NCBI GenBank assembly: GCA_947627595.1
Contig: CANQWQ010000001.1
Span: 124,001-188,000 of the forward strand
Direction: 5' to 3'
Length of the DNA: 64,000 bases
Source of the DNA: an uncultured Clostridia bacterium
GTDB taxonomy: Bacteria > Bacillota > Clostridia > TANB77 > CAG-508
The position numbers and the translations under genes are program-made. Position 1 is the first letter of the stretch; the number at the start of each line of letters is the position of its first letter. The notes below the pieces were generated by a model that was given only the letters and a program-made list of their open reading frames with translations, did not search any database and was not told the DNA's origin. This document shows, piece by piece, positions 36,236-46,833 of the stretch.

Positions 36236-37524
36236 TTAAGTTCGACGTCCTTTCCATTTTGAATTTTTATCATGTTATTTACAATTAATAAAATTCCTAA
36301 AATAATTCCTGTCTTTAATTTATAGACAAATATTGAATAATGTTGATTAGAATGCTCAGATACTAATATATACCAAGCAAAGTGCAATATTGTTATAAAT
36401 AAAAATAATTTATTTTCTTTCCAAAAATTTTCAAAAGATATTTTTTCTCTCTGCAATAATAGTTTTACAATTAATAGTTCTATTCCTACCCCAGCATATT
36501 TTAATATTTCTATTAAAATTAAAAATATATAGTAATATGAAATTCTATTACTTACTCTGTATTTTGTTGTTTTAATGGCATTTTCAATAATTCCTTTATC
36601 ATAAATTAAATCATACATTATCCACTTACTAGCCCATGTTATTCCATAGCCTATTCCCCAAAGCAAGCAATATTTTATTAATTGTAAGAAATTTAATTTA
36701 TTTTCAGTTTTTTTATCATACAAAACACAAATAAATAGTGGAATTGTTAATGTTAATAATGGAACAGTTAAAAAATCAAAAAAGCTTGTTAGACAACCAA
36801 TTATGAAGAAAAACAATCCCAACTCTTTTATTTTATCTATTTTAGTAAGTAAAATTATACTTGCTATCATTATTATTAAATAACAAGGTACTCCACTTAT
36901 TGAAATTGCAGTAATAAAATAATTTTGAACAATTAGGCTATATGCAAAAATCAGAGAAATTACTCTTCCAAATCTTTTTTTCATAAGATGCATAAAAATT
37001 ACAAGCAAAATCAAAAATATTATTAAGAAGAATAATCTCATTTCGTTGATATTAAAGAATATTAGCAAAACTCTGTAAATCGGCATCCAACCGTGCCAAT
37101 ATCTAGCATATTCTGTAGCAATATCTAGCTTTCCGTCTATCATTTTACTTAATGACCAAACTTGATAATTCACATATGCTGGTTTAAAGTCTTTTAAATT
37201 ATTTGCATATTCTGAATCAGTATATATTTTCTCTGTAACCTCAGGATCATAATTTTTAAGGCTTGCCATATATGAATAAACTGGATTTTTACTATCTATT
37301 GAGTATTCTTGATTTAACATTAATGCATCTGTATAATTATCAAGATAAAAATTATTTATTTCTCTGTAATCGCCCTGTTGAAGCAATATAAAAGATGAAT
37401 CAATAATATTTTTCTCAATTAGATTTTTAGGAATTAATGCTCCTAAAAACATGTATACATTTATTGCTACAAAAAATATAATCCATATTAGTGAATATTT
37501 TAAAAATTTTTTAATAATTTTCAT
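36214..37524 (-). CDS. Polytopic membrane protein, GT-C-like, unknown
   Basis: 436 residues with about ten hydrophobic segments and an N-terminal extracellular loop (~35-125) containing YARYWHGWMPIYR. The layout resembles membrane glycosyltransferases of the GT-C fold, but no acidic DxD-type motif is clear. It starts 3 bp after clpB and overlaps the DUF4116 gene. Confidence 0.6.
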   Translation of the reverse strand: MKIIKKFLKYSLIWIIFFVAINVYMFLGALIPKNLIEKNIIDSSFILLQQGDYREINNFYLDNYTDALMLNQEYSIDSKNPVYSYMASLKNYDPEVTEKIYTDSEYANNLKDFKPAYVNYQVWSLSKMIDGKLDIATEYARYWHGWMPIYRVLLIFFNINEMRLFFLIIFLILLVIFMHLMKKRFGRVISLIFAYSLIVQNYFITAISISGVPCYLIIMIASIILLTKIDKIKELGLFFFIIGCLTSFFDFLTVPLLTLTIPLFICVLYDKKTENKLNFLQLIKYCLLWGIGYGITWASKWIMYDLIYDKGIIENAIKTTKYRVSNRISYYYIFLILIEILKYAGVGIELLIVKLLLQREKISFENFWKENKLFLFITILHFAWYILVSEHSNQHYSIFVYKLKTGIILGILLIVNNMIKIQNGKDVELKCQSQKK

Positions 37525-37526
37525 TT

Positions 37527-40136
37527 TTATTTTTTTACAATTTCTAATTCGTTATTACTATTTACTATAATTTCGAAAGTATCTTTCTTTTTAATTTGAT
37601 CTGCGATAATTGCACGGCTGACTACTGTTTCAATTTCATCTTGAATTGTTCTCTTAAGTGGTCTTGCACCATAATTTATATCATATCCAACTTCAACTAT
37701 CCAATTTATAACATCATCAGAAACAGTCATTGTAATTTCTTGATCAGCTAATCTTCCGATTAGGCCTTTTAATAGTAATCTTACTATGTCGTAAACTTGT
37801 GATTTTGCTAAAGCTTGGAAGAATATAATTTCATCTAATCTGTTTAAGAACTCTGGTCTAAATTGTGTTCTTAAATCTTGTTTAATTTCTTCTTTAACTT
37901 TTTCTTCAATTTTTCCAGTTTTTGAAATGCTATCAAGTATTTTTTGAGCACCCATATTTGATGTTAAAATAACAATTGTATTTTTAAAATCAACTGTTTT
38001 TCCTTGAGAATCAGTAAGTCTACCATCATCTAATAATTGTAAGAAAATGTTAAATACGTCTGGATGGGCTTTTTCAACCTCATCAAAAAGTAAAACTGAA
38101 TATGGTCTATGACGAACTGCTTCTGTAAGTTGACCGCCTTCCTCATAACCAACATATCCTGGAGGTGCACCTAATAATCTAGTAACGCTGAATTTTTCCA
38201 TATATTCAGACATATCAAATCTTATCATATTTTTTTCATCATCAAATAAGTTTCTAGCTAAAGTTTTAGCAAGCTCAGTTTTACCAACGCCAGATGAACC
38301 CAAGAATAAGAATGAACCTATTGGTCTGTTTGGGTTAGCAATTCCGGCTTTAGAACGAATAATAGCTTCTGCAACCTTTTTAACTGCCTCATCTTGTCCA
38401 ACAACGCTTTCATGTAAAGTATCTTCTAAGTGAAGCAATTTTTGTTTTTCGCCTTGAGACATTCTAGTAACTGGAATTCCAGTCCATTTTGAAACTATTT
38501 GTTGAATTTCTTCTTCAGTAACTTTATTTCTTAAAAGAGTGGCTTTTCCACCTTGCTCTTTTTCTATTTCTTTTTCTTCTTGTTCTAGAACTTGTTTTAA
38601 ATTTGGAAGTGTTGAATAACGTAATTCTGCAACTTTATTTAAATCATATTCACGTTCAGCTTGTTCAATTTGAGCATTGACTTCATCAATTTTTGCTTTT
38701 AATTTCTGGATTCTAGAAATATTTTTCTTCTCAACATCCCATTTAGCTTTCTTAGCTTGAAAGTCTTCTCTTTGTTTAGCTAGCTCTTCTTGAATTTTCT
38801 TTAATCTAGTTTGAGAAATTTCCTCTTCTTCACGTGAAAGCGCAGCTTCCTCAACTTCTAATTGCATAATTTTTCTAGAAATTTGGTCAAGCTCAACTGG
38901 CATTGATTCCATCTCAGTTCTTATTAAACTGCAAGCCTCATCAATTAAATCTATTGCTTTATCTGGCAAATATCTATCTGTTATATATCTACTTGAAAGT
39001 GTAACAGCTGCAACTAAGGCTTGGTCTTGAATTTTAACACCATGATATATTTCAAATTTTTCTTGTATTCCACGAAGGATTGTTATTGCATCATCAATTG
39101 TAGGCTCTGGAACATTAACTTGTTGAAAACGACGAGCTAAAGCTGGATCTTTTTCAATATATTCTCTATATTCATCAATAGTAGTAGCACCCATACAACG
39201 AAGCTCACCACGCGCTAACTTTGGTTTTAATAAGTTACTAGCATCCATAGCGCCATCTGTTTTTCCAGCGCCAACCAAGTTATGAATCTCATCTATAAAT
39301 AAAATTATTTCTCCTTGTGATTTGTCTAATTCATCAACAATTCCTTTAAGTCTTTCCTCAAATTCGCCTCTATATTTAGCTCCAGCGATTAAAAGACCTA
39401 AATCAAGAGAAAAAATTGTTTTTCCTTTTAAACTTGTAGGAACATCTCCACGAATAATTCTATGTGCCAAACCTTCAACAATAGCAGTTTTTCCGAACTC
39501 CGTGGCTCACCAATTAAAACTGGGTTATTTTTAGTTTTTCTTGTTAATATTCTAATAACATTTCTAATTTCATCATCTCTACCGAATTACTGGCTCTAAT
39601 TTATTTTCTTTTGCAAGTTCTGTTAAATTCTTTCCAAATTTAGAAAGAATATCTATATCACTTCCATCTTCATCTTCTGAATCTAATTTTACTCTACTAT
39701 TATCATTAACATCTTTTAATGCAACTAAAAAATTATGTTTTGTAATTTGATATAATTTCATAAGTTTTTTTAGTTCATCTGGAGCATAATCTAAGATTCC
39801 TAAAAATAGGTGTTCTGGCGCAATATGACTATCTTTCATAGATTGACTAGCTTTTTCAGCATCTTCTAAAACTTGCTCAACATCTCTTGAAAATCTCATT
39901 CCACCATTTTGGCCAGTTTGAGGCAATTTATTTAATTCGTCTAAATTAAGTTGTTTAAACTTCTCAACTTCGACATCCATTTTTATAAGTAATTGATAAA
40001 TAATATTATCTTTTTTCTCAAGCATAATATTAATCAAGTGATATGATGTAATTTCAGAATTTTGATTTTGAATTGCTAGTGTGCTTGAACCCGTAAGAAT
40101 AGCTCTTGCAGAATCTGTAAAATTAGAAATATCCAT
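37527..40136 (-). CDS. clpB: AAA+ disaggregase ClpB, with three CGG +1 sites
   Basis: 868 residues after correction. Clp-N repeat domain (1-145), first AAA+ domain, coiled-coil middle domain (~400-520, [18 protein letters not shown]) and second AAA+ domain with [13 protein letters not shown] and [13 protein letters not shown]. The frame breaks three times: codon 185 (39582-39584, PVI-G-RDDEI), codon 212 (39500-39502) and codon 214 (39493-39495). The last two are the two glycines of the first Walker A loop GEPGVGKT. Skipping the three Cs gives exactly 869 codons. ClpB rescues aggregated proteins with DnaK. Confidence 0.95.
39493..39495 (-). other. In-frame CGG +1 site, clpB codon 214
   Basis: Coding strand reads GTT CGG AAA AAC; skipping the C gives GTT GGA AAA ACT (VGKT), the Walker A glycine-lysine-threonine. 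Confidence 0.95.
39500..39502 (-). other. In-frame CGG +1 site, clpB codon 212
   Basis: Coding strand reads CCA CGG AGT TCG; skipping the C gives CCA GGA GTT (PGV) of Walker A. Only one codon separates it from the next site. Confidence 0.95.
39582..39584 (-). other. In-frame CGG +1 site, clpB codon 185
   Basis: Coding strand reads ATT CGG TAG, a zero-frame stop directly after CGG; skipping the C gives ATT GGT AGA GAT (IGRD), conserved in Clp ATPases. Confidence 0.95.
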
Positions 40137-40172
40137 ATTTTAACCCTTTCTTTTGTAAACTCTAACAAAATA

Positions 40173-40201
40173 ATTATATATTAAATTAAAAGTTATTACA
40201 A
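40173..40201 (-). promoter_or_regulatory. Promoter of clpB
   Basis: Minus strand TTGTAA (40196-40201), 17-bp spacer, TATAAT (40173-40178). No heat-shock operator was recognised. Confidence 0.75.
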
Positions 40202-40335
40202 GGGAATTTTTTACAAAATTTTTACATAATTTATGTAATCCATTTGTTGTTTTTTAAATTTCCGTATGTTAGAATATTTTAATGGGAACAATAAAAATTG
40301 AATAAGTATTAATACTAAATTTAAGGAGGTTTTTT

Positions 40336-42570
40336 ATGAAATTTGAGGAATGGAAAGACTTTAATGGTGGAAACTGGCAGGAAGAAATTGACGTTAGAGA
40401 TTTCATACAAAAAAACTATACACCTTATGAAGGTGATGAAAGCTTTTTAACAGAGCCTACACCAAAAACAAAAAAACTTTGGAATAAAGTTTTAGACCTT
40501 TATAAAAAGGAAAAAGAAAATGGCGGAGTTTTAGATATTTCATGTGATATAGCATCAACTATTACAAGTCATGATGCTGGTTATATAGATAAAGATTTAG
40601 AAGAAATTGTTGGTCTTCAAACTGACGCTCCTTTGAAAAGAGCTATTATGCCTGAAGGCGGAATTAGAATTGTTGAGAAATCTTGTGAAGCCTATAATAG
40701 AAAGGTTTCTGAAAAACTCGAAGATATTTATCATAATTATAGAAGAACACATAATGATGGTGTTTTCACAGCATATACTCCAGAGATTAGAGCAGCTAGA
40801 AGCTCACACTTAATTACTGGACTTCCTGATGGATATGGACGTGGAAGAATTATTGGAGATTATAGAAGAGTTGCTCTTTATGGAATAGATGCTCTTATTG
40901 AAGATAAGAAAAATCAATATAATGAAGCAACTTCAGAATGTTTAACTGAAAATCTAATTCGTGAAAGAGAAGAACTTCATGACCAAATTACTGCTTTAGA
41001 AGATTTAAAGATTATGGCTGAAAAATATGGTTTTGATATTTCAAAACCTGCTAAAAATGCTAAAGAAGCTATTCAATGGTTATATTTTGGATATTTAGGA
41101 GCAATCAAGCAACAAAATGGTGCTGCAATGAGTTTAGGAAGAACTTCAACTTTTATTGATATTTACATTGAAAGAGATTTAAAAGCTGGAATCCTTACAG
41201 AAGAAAAAGCTCAAGAACTAATGGATCATTTTGTTATGAAACTTAGAATGGTTAGATTTTTAAGAACACCTGAATATGACGAATTATTTAGTGGTGATCC
41301 AGTTTGGGTTACTGAAAGCATCGGCGGTATGGGAATTGACGGAAGAACTTTAGTTACTAAAAACTCTTTTAGAGTTCTTCATACTTTAACAAATTTAGGA
41401 CCAGCGCCAGAGCCAAATTTAACTGTTCTTTGGTCTACCCACTTCCCTAAAGCATTTAAAGATTTCTGTTCAAAAATGAGCATTGCTACAAGTGCTATTC
41501 AATATGAAAATGATGATTTAATGAGAGAATATTGGGGTGACGATTATGGAATCGCTTGCTGTGTTTCTGCTATGAAAATTGGAAAACAAATGCAATTTTT
41601 TGGTGCAAGAGCAAATTTAGCTAAAACTCTAACATATGCTATAAACGGCGGTCGTGATGAAGTTTCTGGAAAACAAGTTACACCTAAATTTGCACCTATC
41701 ACTTCAGAATATCTTGATTATGATGAAGTTTGGGAAAGATTTGATCAAATGATGGATTATGTTGCTAGAACTTATATGAATGCTTTAAATATTATTCACT
41801 ATATGCATGATAAATATGCTTATGAAAGCCTAGAAATGGCTCTTCACGACAGAAATATTGTTAGAACTATGGCTTGTGGAATTGCTGGAATCTCAGTTGT
41901 TGCAGACAGTTTCTCAGCTATGAAATATGCAAAAGTTAAAGTTATAAGAGACGAAACTGGCTTAGCTGTTGATTATAAAGTTGAAGGTGATTACCCTAAA
42001 TACGGAAATGATGATGACAGAGTTGATGAAATCGCAGTTCAAATAGAAAAAACATTTATGAATAAACTAAAAAAGCTTCCAACTTATAAAAATGCTAAAC
42101 CTACAATGTCAATATTAACAATCACTTCAAATGTTGTTTATGGAAAAGCTACTGGAAGTACACCAGATGGAAGAAAAGCTGGAGAACCTTTTGGACCTGG
42201 AGCTAACCCAATGCATGGAAGAGACACGCATGGTGCAATCGCAGTTTTAAACACTATGACAAAATTAAAATATAAATATGCTGAAGATGGAATTTCATAT
42301 ACTTTTGCAATAACACCTTCTACTTTAGGTCATTCAAAAGAAGAACAAATCAACAATTTAACAGGTTTACTTGATGGATATTTTGTTCAACTACCACATC
42401 ATATAAATGTAAATGTATTTAATAGAGAACTTTTGATGGATGCAATGGATCATCCTGAAAAATACCCTCAACTTACTATTAGAGTTTCAGGTTACGCAGT
42501 TAACTTTGTTAAATTGACCAGAGAACAACAATTAGATGTTATAAATAGAACTATTCATGAAAGGTTTTAG
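40336..42570 (+). CDS. pflB: Pyruvate formate-lyase
   Basis: 744 residues, full length. A glycyl-radical enzyme splitting pyruvate with CoA into acetyl-CoA and formate. The catalytic cysteine pair is in [13 protein letters not shown], and the radical glycine is in the C-terminal [16 protein letters not shown] precedes the ATG. Followed 3 bp later by its activase gene. All glycine codons here are uninterrupted. Confidence 0.98.
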   Translation: MKFEEWKDFNGGNWQEEIDVRDFIQKNYTPYEGDESFLTEPTPKTKKLWNKVLDLYKKEKENGGVLDISCDIASTITSHDAGYIDKDLEEIVGLQTDAPLKRAIMPEGGIRIVEKSCEAYNRKVSEKLEDIYHNYRRTHNDGVFTAYTPEIRAARSSHLITGLPDGYGRGRIIGDYRRVALYGIDALIEDKKNQYNEATSECLTENLIREREELHDQITALEDLKIMAEKYGFDISKPAKNAKEAIQWLYFGYLGAIKQQNGAAMSLGRTSTFIDIYIERDLKAGILTEEKAQELMDHFVMKLRMVRFLRTPEYDELFSGDPVWVTESIGGMGIDGRTLVTKNSFRVLHTLTNLGPAPEPNLTVLWSTHFPKAFKDFCSKMSIATSAIQYENDDLMREYWGDDYGIACCVSAMKIGKQMQFFGARANLAKTLTYAINGGRDEVSGKQVTPKFAPITSEYLDYDEVWERFDQMMDYVARTYMNALNIIHYMHDKYAYESLEMALHDRNIVRTMACGIAGISVVADSFSAMKYAKVKVIRDETGLAVDYKVEGDYPKYGNDDDRVDEIAVQIEKTFMNKLKKLPTYKNAKPTMSILTITSNVVYGKATGSTPDGRKAGEPFGPGANPMHGRDTHGAIAVLNTMTKLKYKYAEDGISYTFAITPSTLGHSKEEQINNLTGLLDGYFVQLPHHINVNVFNRELLMDAMDHPEKYPQLTIRVSGYAVNFVKLTREQQLDVINRTIHERF

Positions 42571-42573
42571 AAA

Positions 42574-43285
42574 ATGAACTTAAAGATTCACTCAACTGAG
42601 AGCTTGGGAACTCTTGATGGACCTGGAATTCGCTTTGTAATATTTCTACAAGGTTGTCCATTAAGATGTAAGTATTGTCATAACAGAGATACCTGGGATA
42701 CAAACTCTCGGTGAAAATGTCACAATAGATGAACTAATTAAAAAAATAGAACACTCAAAGCCATTTATAAAATCTTCAAATGGCGGTGTTACTGTATCAG
42801 GCGGAGAGCCTCTTCTTCAAGCAAAAGAAGTTACTTTACTTTTTAAAAAACTTCATAAGCTTGAAATCCACACATGTTTAGATACTGCTGGAAGTCTTCC
42901 TGTAACAGATGAAATCAAAGAATTATTAGAAGTTACTGATTTAGTTTTATTAGATATAAAACATATTAATAACGAAAAATCTCTTGATTTAGTTGGAGCT
43001 TCAAATACTAATAATTTAAATTTTGCTAAATATTTAAGTGATAACAATATTCCAACGTGGATTAGGCAAGTTATAATTCCTGGATTTACAGATAATGAAG
43101 AAGATTTAAAAAAATTAAAAGAATTTATTTCTAGTCTAAAATCTGTTCAAAAAGTTGAACTTCTTCCATATCACAATTTAGGAAAATATAAATGGAATAA
43201 CTTAAATCTTAAATATCCTTTAGAAAATGTTAGAACCGCTAATGATGAAGATATTGAAAAAGCTAAAAAAATTTTAGGAATATAA
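42574..43285 (+). CDS. pflA: Pyruvate formate-lyase activating enzyme, with one CGG +1 site
   Basis: 236 residues after correction. Radical-SAM enzyme that installs the glycyl radical in PflB; the cluster motif is [12 protein letters not shown] (CxxxCxxC), with the glycine-rich [13 protein letters not shown] further on. The frame stops at codon 46 (CGG 42709-42711 followed by A in the next codon TGA); skipping the C gives [11 protein letters not shown] and 237 codons in all. It is the only plus-strand case, and the extra base is again a C on the coding strand. Confidence 0.95.
42709..42711 (+). other. In-frame CGG +1 site, pflA codon 46
   Basis: Coding strand reads TCT CGG TGA, with a zero-frame stop immediately after; skipping the C gives TCT GGT GAA AAT (SGEN). 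Confidence 0.92.
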
Positions 43286-43293
43286 AAAACGAA

Positions 43294-43316
43294 GCAAGCT
43301 ACAAAATGTAGCTTGC
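43294..43316 (+). terminator. Terminator after pflA
   Basis: 10-bp stem GCAAGCTACA / TGTAGCTTGC, loop AAA, followed by CTTTTATATT. Confidence 0.88.
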
Positions 43317-43402
43317 CTTTTATATTATAATTTTTAATTCTTATAACTTCTTTTAAACGAGTATTTTTTATATAGGAGTATTTACCTATGTGTATTTAAA
43401 AT

Positions 43403-45043
43403 TTACATGCCAGTTTTAGGAAGTTTTACAACTTTCTCTATTATTTCTGGCTCATCCACAACAACATTTACTTGTGGATCTGGTTTTTCATGAACCGTTA
43501 CAACCTCTGGTTCATCAACAACCACTTCGACTTGTGGCTCAGGCTTTTCTTCGACAACAAATACTTCTGGTTCTTTTGGTGTTTTCACGTTCTTAATATA
43601 CACCTCTAAAACATTGTTATCTAATAAGGTTATTTCATGTACTTCAGAATCAAGACTATAACCATCTATAGTTTTAACTTCTTTTAAATAATATTTTTTA
43701 TTTACACTTGGATAATCCTTACTGTAAGCCTCACCTTTCTCGTCGGTCTCTAAAGTTTCTAGTAGATTCATATCCTGATCATATAATTCAAATTTAACAC
43801 CTTTAAGTCTTACATTTGAATTTTCAGAATCTTGTTTAATGATTTTAATTGACCCTTTTATTAAATCATTTTCAACTTCTACCTTTGTTTCTTCATTATA
43901 TTTTACTTCTACTGAAAAAGTTTCTTCGCTAAGCTCATACCCTTCTAATGAACCCTTCTCCTTTAGTTCATATTTTCCAGGTAAAAGCTCATCAAATATA
44001 GCTTCTCCATTTTCATCTGTTGTTTTTTCAATAACTTCTTCTGTTCCTTCTCTTTTAAGTTCAAATGTGACTCCTTCTAGAGGATCTTTTGATTCACTAT
44101 CAACTTTTACAACTTTAACTTTTCCTGTATTTACAGCTATATTAAAAGTTCCTGTTGCTAGTTCATCACCGAAATCATCAAATGTAACTATGTAATTTTG
44201 TTTATTGCTATCTTTTGCATCTCCAAAAAATACTGGATAATTTTTAACTTTTCCAACTATGTCAAAACTTCCATTTATTTCTTTTGTTAATCCACTTTTT
44301 GGTATTAAAATTCTAAAGTTTTCCCCAGCTTGAAACACATTTTGTGGTTGATTTTCTAGATTTGCAATAATTGTTCCCTCTGGAAAATCTCTTATTTCAC
44401 TTTTAACTTCATAACTTCTCTCGTCTATTATAGAGTCTACTGAGAAATCTTGTGAATAATATTCTCCGTTTAAGGTAAAATCTCCAACTCTATTAACACT
44501 AATTGTTCCTGTATTTTTATTTATACTTTCATCTACTGCAACTGTATTTACTAAATAATCTAAAGCTCTATATGTGTCAACTGTTTTAGGTCTTCCTTCA
44601 TCATAAGTGTATAAACTGAAAGCAGAATTTCCAGTAACACAGTATACAGCCATTTTTGTTACTAAATAAGCTTCATCTTCAGAAAGCTCTATTCCATTGA
44701 AGTTAGTTGTATATGGATAACCATGTGTTACAACTCTCCAAACTTGAACATTATCAGTGTAACTTGAGATGTCTACATTATAGTTCCCTTTTTCTGCACC
44801 ATCTACTTTATAATTTAAACAATATGCTGGATAAAATTTTCCATCTTCTGTTTTATAACCTACAATTGAACATTCGACATCACTTACTGTTTTGCCTTTT
44901 TTATATAACAGACAATCTGTAATTTTTCTTCCAGTATATTCTATTGTCTTAGAACCTTCTAGCTCTAAAGCAAGTGCCAAAGGACTAAATATCTGAAGTA
45001 TAGTAATTAATACTATTAAACCAGCTAAAATTTTCTTTACCAT
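43403..45043 (-). CDS. Thioester/Cna_B surface protein ending in LPKTGM
   Basis: 546 residues. Signal peptide (~1-25); N-terminal domain with AYCLNYKVDG, resembling thioester domains (a Cys-Gln crosslink that binds host surfaces); then two Cna_B/SpaA-type domains (KVVKVDSESKDPLEGVTFEL ending in ELKEKGSLEGY, and KIIKQDSENSNVRLKGVKFE ending in LKEVKTIDGY) with likely Lys-Asn isopeptide bonds; then a Pro/Glu/Val repeat. The protein stops at KLPKTGM: the sorting motif is present, but the following membrane segment and basic tail are missing. No CGG explains this. The sortase gene is immediately upstream. Confidence 0.88.
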   Translation of the reverse strand: MVKKILAGLIVLITILQIFSPLALALELEGSKTIEYTGRKITDCLLYKKGKTVSDVECSIVGYKTEDGKFYPAYCLNYKVDGAEKGNYNVDISSYTDNVQVWRVVTHGYPYTTNFNGIELSEDEAYLVTKMAVYCVTGNSAFSLYTYDEGRPKTVDTYRALDYLVNTVAVDESINKNTGTISVNRVGDFTLNGEYYSQDFSVDSIIDERSYEVKSEIRDFPEGTIIANLENQPQNVFQAGENFRILIPKSGLTKEINGSFDIVGKVKNYPVFFGDAKDSNKQNYIVTFDDFGDELATGTFNIAVNTGKVKVVKVDSESKDPLEGVTFELKREGTEEVIEKTTDENGEAIFDELLPGKYELKEKGSLEGYELSEETFSVEVKYNEETKVEVENDLIKGSIKIIKQDSENSNVRLKGVKFELYDQDMNLLETLETDEKGEAYSKDYPSVNKKYYLKEVKTIDGYSLDSEVHEITLLDNNVLEVYIKNVKTPKEPEVFVVEEKPEPQVEVVVDEPEVVTVHEKPDPQVNVVVDEPEIIEKVVKLPKTGM

Positions 45044-45056
45044 GTTTTCCTCCTGT

Positions 45057-45668
45057 TTATTCTAGAGATAAGCTTCCTTGAACACACAATCTATATTCAG
45101 GTCTGTCTTCAACGCATGTGATTAAAGTTATCTTATCTTCTTTCGTATTTTCTAACATAGACCAATCTGTTTCATAGATTATAAGAATTTTATCTATTTC
45201 ATATTTGTATTTTTTTCCATCAACAAAATAATAGATTTTATCGCCATTTTTTAATTCTTTTAATCTAGAAAAATAATTTACACTATACCCCCTGTTATGT
45301 GCCGCCAGGCCACAATTTCCGTTTCTTCTGGAGGTATTTTCGAAATGTCCTATAGATCTATTTAAAATTTCATCACTAGTTCCTTCTTCAATTGGTGCAT
45401 AAACTCCTATTTCAGGAATTTCTATATACCAATCATATTCTTCTTTAGGTTTTTCTTGATCATTTTTAGAATCACTTACTTTAGTACTTTCATCATTTTT
45501 AGGAATTTCATCTTCCATAGTCTTTTCAGCGATTACTTCTAAAGCTTTTTCTTGATTAATACTATTAAAGCTATTTTCTATAAACGAGAATATTAGGCTC
45601 ATTAATAAAACCATAGTAATGCTTAAAGCCATACTAATAGTATTCAAGAATTTTCTACTAAATTTCAA
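45057..45668 (-). CDS. Sortase
   Basis: 203 residues: an N-terminal membrane anchor (~10-30), an acidic linker, then the sortase fold with His in CGLAAHNRG, Cys in TLITCVEDR and Arg in YRLCVQG. It resembles class D by motif. It sits 13 bp upstream of the LPKTG protein, its probable substrate. Expression seems to start from the promoter at 45807-45835, through a leader with a long hairpin. Confidence 0.92.
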   Translation of the reverse strand: MKFSRKFLNTISMALSITMVLLMSLIFSFIENSFNSINQEKALEVIAEKTMEDEIPKNDESTKVSDSKNDQEKPKEEYDWYIEIPEIGVYAPIEEGTSDEILNRSIGHFENTSRRNGNCGLAAHNRGYSVNYFSRLKELKNGDKIYYFVDGKKYKYEIDKILIIYETDWSMLENTKEDKITLITCVEDRPEYRLCVQGSLSLE

Positions 45669-45766
45669 ATAGAACTTTTCTCACCTCCATTATTGGAATA
45701 AATAAAATTTTAAAAATGATTTTTATGGCTAGAAATTAGCCAAGAGAAATATTAAAAATATAGATA

Positions 45767-45821
45767 GAAAAGTATTGCTATAATTGCAATTACTTTTACT
45801 GCAAATATAATAATACTTTTC
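45767..45821 (-). promoter_or_regulatory. Inverted repeat in the sortase leader
   Basis: GAAAAGTATT (45767-45776) and AATACTTTTC (45812-45821) form a 10-bp perfect inverse. The right arm overlaps the promoter spacer, so a protein operator is as likely as an RNA stem. Confidence 0.55.
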
Positions 45822-45835
45822 TATTAATTTGTCAA
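45807..45835 (-). promoter_or_regulatory. Promoter of the sortase operon
   Basis: Minus strand TTGACA (45830-45835), 17-bp spacer, TATTAT (45807-45812). Confidence 0.75.
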
Positions 45836-45870
45836 GTGTTTTTGCAATATTTTTTTCTTGCATTTAAATT

Positions 45871-46683
45871 TTATGCACTTTTAATCTCCAAACGTAGCTT
45901 GTCTGCTATCATTGCAATAAATTCAGAATTTGTTGGTTTTCCTTTATTTGCATTAACAGTATAACCAAAAATATTCTCAATTGTGTTTATTTCTCCTCTG
46001 TTCCAAGCAACTTCTATTGCATGACGAATTGCACGTTCAACGCGACTTGGAGTTGTTTTATGCTTTTTAGCTAGATCTGGATATAATTGTTTTGTTATCT
46101 GATTTAAAACATCCATATCTTCGATAACCATAATAATTCCATCTCTTAAGTACTGATAACCTTTTATATGTGCTGGAACTCCAACTTCGTGAATTATATT
46201 TGTTACTAAAATTTCCAAATTATCTTCTTTCGGTCTATTATTAGCAACATTTATATAATTTGATTTTGCTCCATTTTCTTTTAAAATAAAATTATTATTT
46301 ACAGGGAATCTTAAAATATTTTTTAATTCTCTTATTCTTTTAACTAAAACATCTAATTCAAAAGGTTTTACCATATAATATGATGCACCTATTGATAATG
46401 CTCTTTTAGTTATTGCATCTTGGCCAACAGCAGAAAGCATTATACAAATTGGCATATCACTTAAACTTGTTAATTTTTCTAAAACCCCTATTCCATCTAA
46501 ATGTGGCATTATTACATCTAATAAAACAATATCTGGCTTCATTGCTACAATTTTATCATATGCTTCTATTCCATCTTTAGCTGTAGCAATTACCTCCATA
46601 TCTTCTTCATTTTCCAAAAAATTTTTAAATGTTGACACAAATTCTAAATTGTCATCAGCAATTATAATCTTAATTTTTTCCAT
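45871..46683 (-). CDS. spo0A: Sporulation response regulator Spo0A
   Basis: 270 residues. Receiver domain with Asp10, Asp11 and phospho-acceptor Asp56 ([14 protein letters not shown]); C-terminal DNA-binding domain with [19 protein letters not shown] and the recognition-helix region [20 protein letters not shown], which is diagnostic of Spo0A. It is the master switch for sporulation. Single gene with its own promoter, and a palindrome in the leader. Confidence 0.97.
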   Translation of the reverse strand: MEKIKIIIADDNLEFVSTFKNFLENEEDMEVIATAKDGIEAYDKIVAMKPDIVLLDVIMPHLDGIGVLEKLTSLSDMPICIMLSAVGQDAITKRALSIGASYYMVKPFELDVLVKRIRELKNILRFPVNNNFILKENGAKSNYINVANNRPKEDNLEILVTNIIHEVGVPAHIKGYQYLRDGIIMVIEDMDVLNQITKQLYPDLAKKHKTTPSRVERAIRHAIEVAWNRGEINTIENIFGYTVNANKGKPTNSEFIAMIADKLRLEIKSA

Positions 46684-46717
46684 AACCTCTCCTTTTCTAT
46701 TCTATTTTATCTTTTGT

Positions 46718-46732
46718 GATACGTTTCGTATC
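46718..46732 (-). promoter_or_regulatory. Palindrome in the spo0A leader
   Basis: GATACG / CGTATC separated by 3 bases, about 15 bp downstream of the -10 box; a likely operator. Confidence 0.6.
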
Positions 46733-46742
46733 TGTTAATAAA

Positions 46743-46771
46743 ATTATAAATTTTGTGAAGTCATTTTGCAA
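46743..46771 (-). promoter_or_regulatory. Promoter of spo0A
   Basis: Minus strand TTGCAA (46766-46771), 17-bp spacer, TATAAT (46743-46748). Confidence 0.8.
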
Positions 46772-46802
46772 GTATTTTTGCGTGCTATTATTCGACAAAA
46801 AA

Positions 46803-46829
46803 ATAAAGAGATTGTTTGAATCTCTTTAT
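46803..46829 (-). terminator. Terminator after plsC
   Basis: ATAAAGAGATT / AATCTCTTTAT stem, 5-base loop, followed by TTTTTTTG on the minus strand. Confidence 0.9.
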
Positions 46830-46833
46830 GTTC

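Noticed and set aside
35636..40335. CIRCE or CtsR operators before htpG and clpB
   Set aside because: Neither the CIRCE inverted repeat nor CtsR heptads could be found upstream of these genes.
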